From Thermococcus sp. EP1 (GTDB lineage: Archaea; Methanobacteriota_B; Thermococci; Thermococcales; Thermococcaceae), in the NCBI RefSeq assembly GCF_001317345.1, contig NZ_JXCG01000001.1, forward strand, positions 62,001 to 126,000: a DNA stretch of 64,000 nucleotides, read 5' to 3'. The notes beneath the pieces were generated by a model. The model was not told the DNA's origin, did not search any database, and saw nothing but the letters and a program-made list of their open reading frames with translations. The position numbers and the translations under genes are program-made. Shown in pieces: positions 61,619 through 64,000 of the stretch. Positions within the stretch are counted from its first letter, which is position 1. Every line of letters begins with the position of its first letter.

Positions 61619-63319
61619 GTGAGTATTATGTGCATTGAGAAGGGGAGTGAAGATGAGAGAAAACTAGACCTTCCCTTCCGAATAGGGAGTATTGGAAGTA
61701 ATTATTGGGCTTTTCTACGGACTAATGAAAATCAAGAACATGAAATAATACTCTTCGAATGGAAGAAGTACGAGATAGAAGCCAGTGAGGCTAAAGTCAC
61801 TATCCCAGACCTAGAAGATATTAAAGAGAGCAAAATTCATGAAAACACTTTTACATTCACGTTCAAAAACTACATTGGAAGGTCAAAGCTCATTATTGAA
61901 GACTCTAATAGAAAGAAACAAGAATTTCCAATTATTGTGCTCTCCGAGAAATTTGGAAAGATCACCATTGAAACCCGGGAAGTTATAGATCTCAAGAAAA
62001 TAACAGACATCAAAGGGAGGAAAGAAGCCATAGGAAAACTAATTGAAAGGTTTAACAAACTAACTCAGAAGCTTACTGACGACATAACAAGAATTTCCTC
62101 TTCACTTAACTTCTCAATAAGATCCCCTACAGCATTTACTGTTTACGAAAGTGATCAACCAATGAACGAGCTTTTCGCTTACCATTACCTCCGCTCAAAT
62201 AAAGAACGCATTATAGAAGCATTTGAGACTGTAATAAGACGAATTAAGAGAAACCTAATTATTAATGAGGAACTACTCGAATTCTATGAAGTAGACGATA
62301 TAAGTCCCGAAACCCTTGTGTCACTCACCCAACATCCCGAATATATTATACCTACTGGAGAAGATATTCCCGTGGCGAAATATTTAGATGGTTATGTTCC
62401 TACCAAAGTTTTTGGCTTTAGAAAGTACGAGAGTTTCGACACTCCCGAAAATCGTTTTGTTAAGCACTTCTTGAAACTCCTTATTGAATGGGCCGAAAAA
62501 GTAATCAATACATTTAAAGGAAAAGTGACTGTTGAACCTATTAGTGAAGTCCTTGGTGAGCTTGAGTTCATAATGAGCGATGGAATATGGGATGAAATCG
62601 GTGAGATGACACTTTTCCCATACACTTCACAGACTCTTCTCAAAGGAGATGGCTATAAGGAGCTTTTGGAACTATATCGCGAATTTACTTCGTACGTGCC
62701 GTTCTTTGATGACCTTCAGAGGGTAATAGACAACAAGGACATTGCTAAGCTCTATGAGTACTGGACCTTCTTTAGGCTCGTGGAGGAGCTTGGGAAAATA
62801 TTCGGTAAAAAAGAACTCAAGATAACTATTGAACCCACAGGAGAACTATTGGAAAAGGAAGGAAAAGTTTATGCCAAGTTCGACAATGGTTGGCGTCTGT
62901 ACTACAACAAAAGGCTCACATTAAGAAAATGGAGCTACTCTGTAACGCTGAGGCCAGATTTCTCACTCTTTAACGATGATCCATCAAAGAAAAGTACAAA
63001 ACTAATCGGAGTTTTTGATGCAAAGTTCAAGCTTGATATTGTAGATACAGAACAAGAGAGAAAAGATTTTGATATTGAGAGTGAAGAAGCAGAAAAAAGC
63101 GAAAACCACACAGCTCGGGCAAAGACGGGGGATATTTACAAAATGCACACCTACAGAGACGCTTTGGGATGCAGGTTTGCAGTGGTAGTTTATCCGGGGG
63201 AAGGGAGTATATTTTTTGATGTGAAGAATGGTAAAATCACAAAGCCTTCATTGGATGAAATATTGATAGGATATGTTGAAGGAGTTGGATATCTGAGTTT
63301 CAAGCCTGAACGAAGGTGA
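61619..63319 (+). CDS. McrC-like DUF2357 / PD-(D/E)XK nuclease
   Basis: A 566-residue protein. The N-terminal and middle regions resemble DUF2357 (AYHYLRSNKERII, GFRKYESFDTPENRFVKHFLKLL, YEYWTFFRLVEEL), and the C-terminal region carries a PD-(D/E)XK nuclease motif: D447 in LRPDFSL and D467-A-K469 in GVFDAKFK, followed by GDIYKMHTYRDAL. This is the build of McrC-type nuclease subunits of type IV, modification-dependent restriction. The start is GTG at 61619 with GTGGTT upstream or ATG at 61628. A TATA-like ACTTATTAA near 61577-61585 suggests its own promoter. The following gene is only six bases away. Confidence 0.83.
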   Translation: MSIMCIEKGSEDERKLDLPFRIGSIGSNYWAFLRTNENQEHEIILFEWKKYEIEASEAKVTIPDLEDIKESKIHENTFTFTFKNYIGRSKLIIEDSNRKKQEFPIIVLSEKFGKITIETREVIDLKKITDIKGRKEAIGKLIERFNKLTQKLTDDITRISSSLNFSIRSPTAFTVYESDQPMNELFAYHYLRSNKERIIEAFETVIRRIKRNLIINEELLEFYEVDDISPETLVSLTQHPEYIIPTGEDIPVAKYLDGYVPTKVFGFRKYESFDTPENRFVKHFLKLLIEWAEKVINTFKGKVTVEPISEVLGELEFIMSDGIWDEIGEMTLFPYTSQTLLKGDGYKELLELYREFTSYVPFFDDLQRVIDNKDIAKLYEYWTFFRLVEELGKIFGKKELKITIEPTGELLEKEGKVYAKFDNGWRLYYNKRLTLRKWSYSVTLRPDFSLFNDDPSKKSTKLIGVFDAKFKLDIVDTEQERKDFDIESEEAEKSENHTARAKTGDIYKMHTYRDALGCRFAVVVYPGEGSIFFDVKNGKITKPSLDEILIGYVEGVGYLSFKPERR

Positions 63320-63325
63320 TGGGTG

Positions 63326-64000
63326 ATGTCTAGGAGGATTGATGAAATATTATCTGTGCTTGAGGAAATTAAGAACATATACTCTCCAGAAAGAGACTTG
63401 AAAGAGATAAGATTAGAAGCTACTAAGAACGTCGCAAGGAGAGAGGGAGTAGAAATAGAAACTGTGGTTGATAAGTATACTAGACAACTTAATTTAGACA
63501 CTTCTGGGTTTGACAAACTATTAACAGAATGGATAGTCAACAATAACCCCATACCTTTAATGCAAAGGTTACTAAAATATGCTGTTGATGAAGAAGATAG
63601 AAAAGGAATTCGTGAATTCTTTGGAAACTCTGAAAAGCAGGTAAAAAGAAGAGATGTAATTGGGATAGTTGCAAATATTGCTTGGGCCCATAATAGATGG
63701 AGAGAGTTTGATGGGCTGGATGATAAGATAAGAGAGAAGTATGGATTTGAGTATGTTAAGCAGACAGGATTTGCTCATGAATGGTGGAATTTCTATGAAG
63801 ACTTTGACTCAGAATACTACTATGGTCATATTGAAAGCAGAGGAAAGCTCAGCAAGTTTAATAGTGGGGGTTTGATCCTTTTTATTTCTCGGAATGTAGA
63901 TGATAACAACTTTTATTTTGTGGGCTTTTATGGAGATGCGGAATACTCAGAAAGTGGTTTTAGAACCGGTAAGACACTTAGAGATCTTCTACCAGGTGAC
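63326..64000 (+). CDS. McrB-like protein, N-terminal part (truncated by window end)
   Basis: The frame is open for 225 codons to the window end. GGTGAT lies five bases before the ATG. Residues 1-110 are helical (SRRIDEILSVLEEIK, RLLKYAVDEEDRKGIREFF). Residues from about 120 look like a PUA/EVE/YTH-type reader domain: FAHEWWNFYEDF, then YYGHIESRGKLSKFNSGGL and ILFISRNVDDNNFYFVGFYGD. Such domains precede the AAA+ GTPase of archaeal McrB proteins and read modified bases. The motor domain would lie outside the window. Position directly after the McrC-like gene supports the name; the order McrC before McrB is reversed from E. coli. Confidence 0.6.
   Translation, partial: MSRRIDEILSVLEEIKNIYSPERDLKEIRLEATKNVARREGVEIETVVDKYTRQLNLDTSGFDKLLTEWIVNNNPIPLMQRLLKYAVDEEDRKGIREFFGNSEKQVKRRDVIGIVANIAWAHNRWREFDGLDDKIREKYGFEYVKQTGFAHEWWNFYEDFDSEYYYGHIESRGKLSKFNSGGLILFISRNVDDNNFYFVGFYGDAEYSESGFRTGKTLRDLLPGD

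Noticed and set aside
1-64000. CRISPR array, tRNA, rRNA or insertion sequence
   Set aside because: No spaced direct repeats of CRISPR type, no cloverleaf with GTTC loop, no rRNA sequence and no transposase or terminal inverted repeats were recognised.

Overview
The window reads as a chromosomal segment of a hyperthermophilic euryarchaeon of the order Thermococcales, most likely Thermococcus or a close relative; the species cannot be fixed from the sequence alone. The supporting signs are: genes preceded by GGTGAT/GGAGGT-type ribosome sites and archaeal TATA boxes; a GTP-type PEP carboxykinase; ADP-forming acyl-CoA synthetase alpha next to indolepyruvate:ferredoxin oxidoreductase (a Thermococcales gene order); a ThiN-fused thiamine regulator; an Lhr-type helicase; and a C/D box sRNA. 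The DNA is AT-rich (roughly 40% GC by eye) and densely packed, with many 4-base ATGA start/stop overlaps and convergent genes whose 3' ends overlap.

Layout. 1-5.4 kb: two metallo-beta-lactamase proteins, an MFS carrier, a YgjP-like zinc peptidase, and a thiR-vanZ-yjbQ operon. 5.4-9.9 kb: a glucuronyl C5-epimerase-like lipoprotein, an ECF S-component facing sufS across a repeat-rich promoter region, and a methyltransferase. 10-16.5 kb: a secreted helical-repeat protein and membrane-anchored partner behind a double-palindrome operator, then small cytosolic enzymes (UPF0200-like kinase, TudS-like Fe-S protein, methyltransferase, flavodoxin) and a decayed EamA transporter. 16.7-32.8 kb: phosphoglucosamine mutase, a BMP/NupOPQ-type nucleoside ABC importer, a zinc/manganese binding protein, a DUF4932-like protease, a purine phosphoribosyltransferase, an M20 peptidase, cysS, an FKBP, a CPBP membrane protein and a DUF4097 protein. 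33-40.9 kb: a thiazoline-carboxylate hydrolase-like protein, prolyl oligopeptidase, a beta-propeller membrane protein, an Lhr helicase and an aromatic amino acid permease. 41.1-45.4 kb: the cyclic 2,3-diphosphoglycerate operon, a CBS protein and a double metallophosphoesterase. 45.4-48.3 kb: an SLC41/MgtE channel with two PhoU-RCK_C regulators. 48.5-53 kb: PEP carboxykinase, a sugar-nucleotidyltransferase with a degenerate phosphohexomutase, tmk and the C/D sRNA. 53.2-57.1 kb: acdA-iorA-iorB. 57.2-59.3 kb: an ABC-2 exporter. 59.5 kb to the end: a probable defence locus.

How genes work together. Aromatic amino acids taken up by the permease can be transaminated, oxidised by IorAB and converted to acids with ATP gain by AcdA plus a beta subunit encoded elsewhere. 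Nucleosides imported by the BMP system can feed the purine phosphoribosyltransferase. 2-Phosphoglycerate can be turned into cyclic 2,3-diphosphoglycerate, a known archaeal thermoprotectant.

The most unusual stretch is 59.5-64.0 kb: an RNase J-like beta-CASP nuclease gene broken by a 44-base imperfect tandem duplication, a 144-residue protein, a McrC-like DUF2357/PD-(D/E)XK nuclease and the first 225 residues of a protein carrying a probable PUA/EVE-like reader domain. This looks like a McrBC-type (type IV) restriction system with an unusual nuclease companion; the expected McrB motor domain, if present, lies beyond the window.
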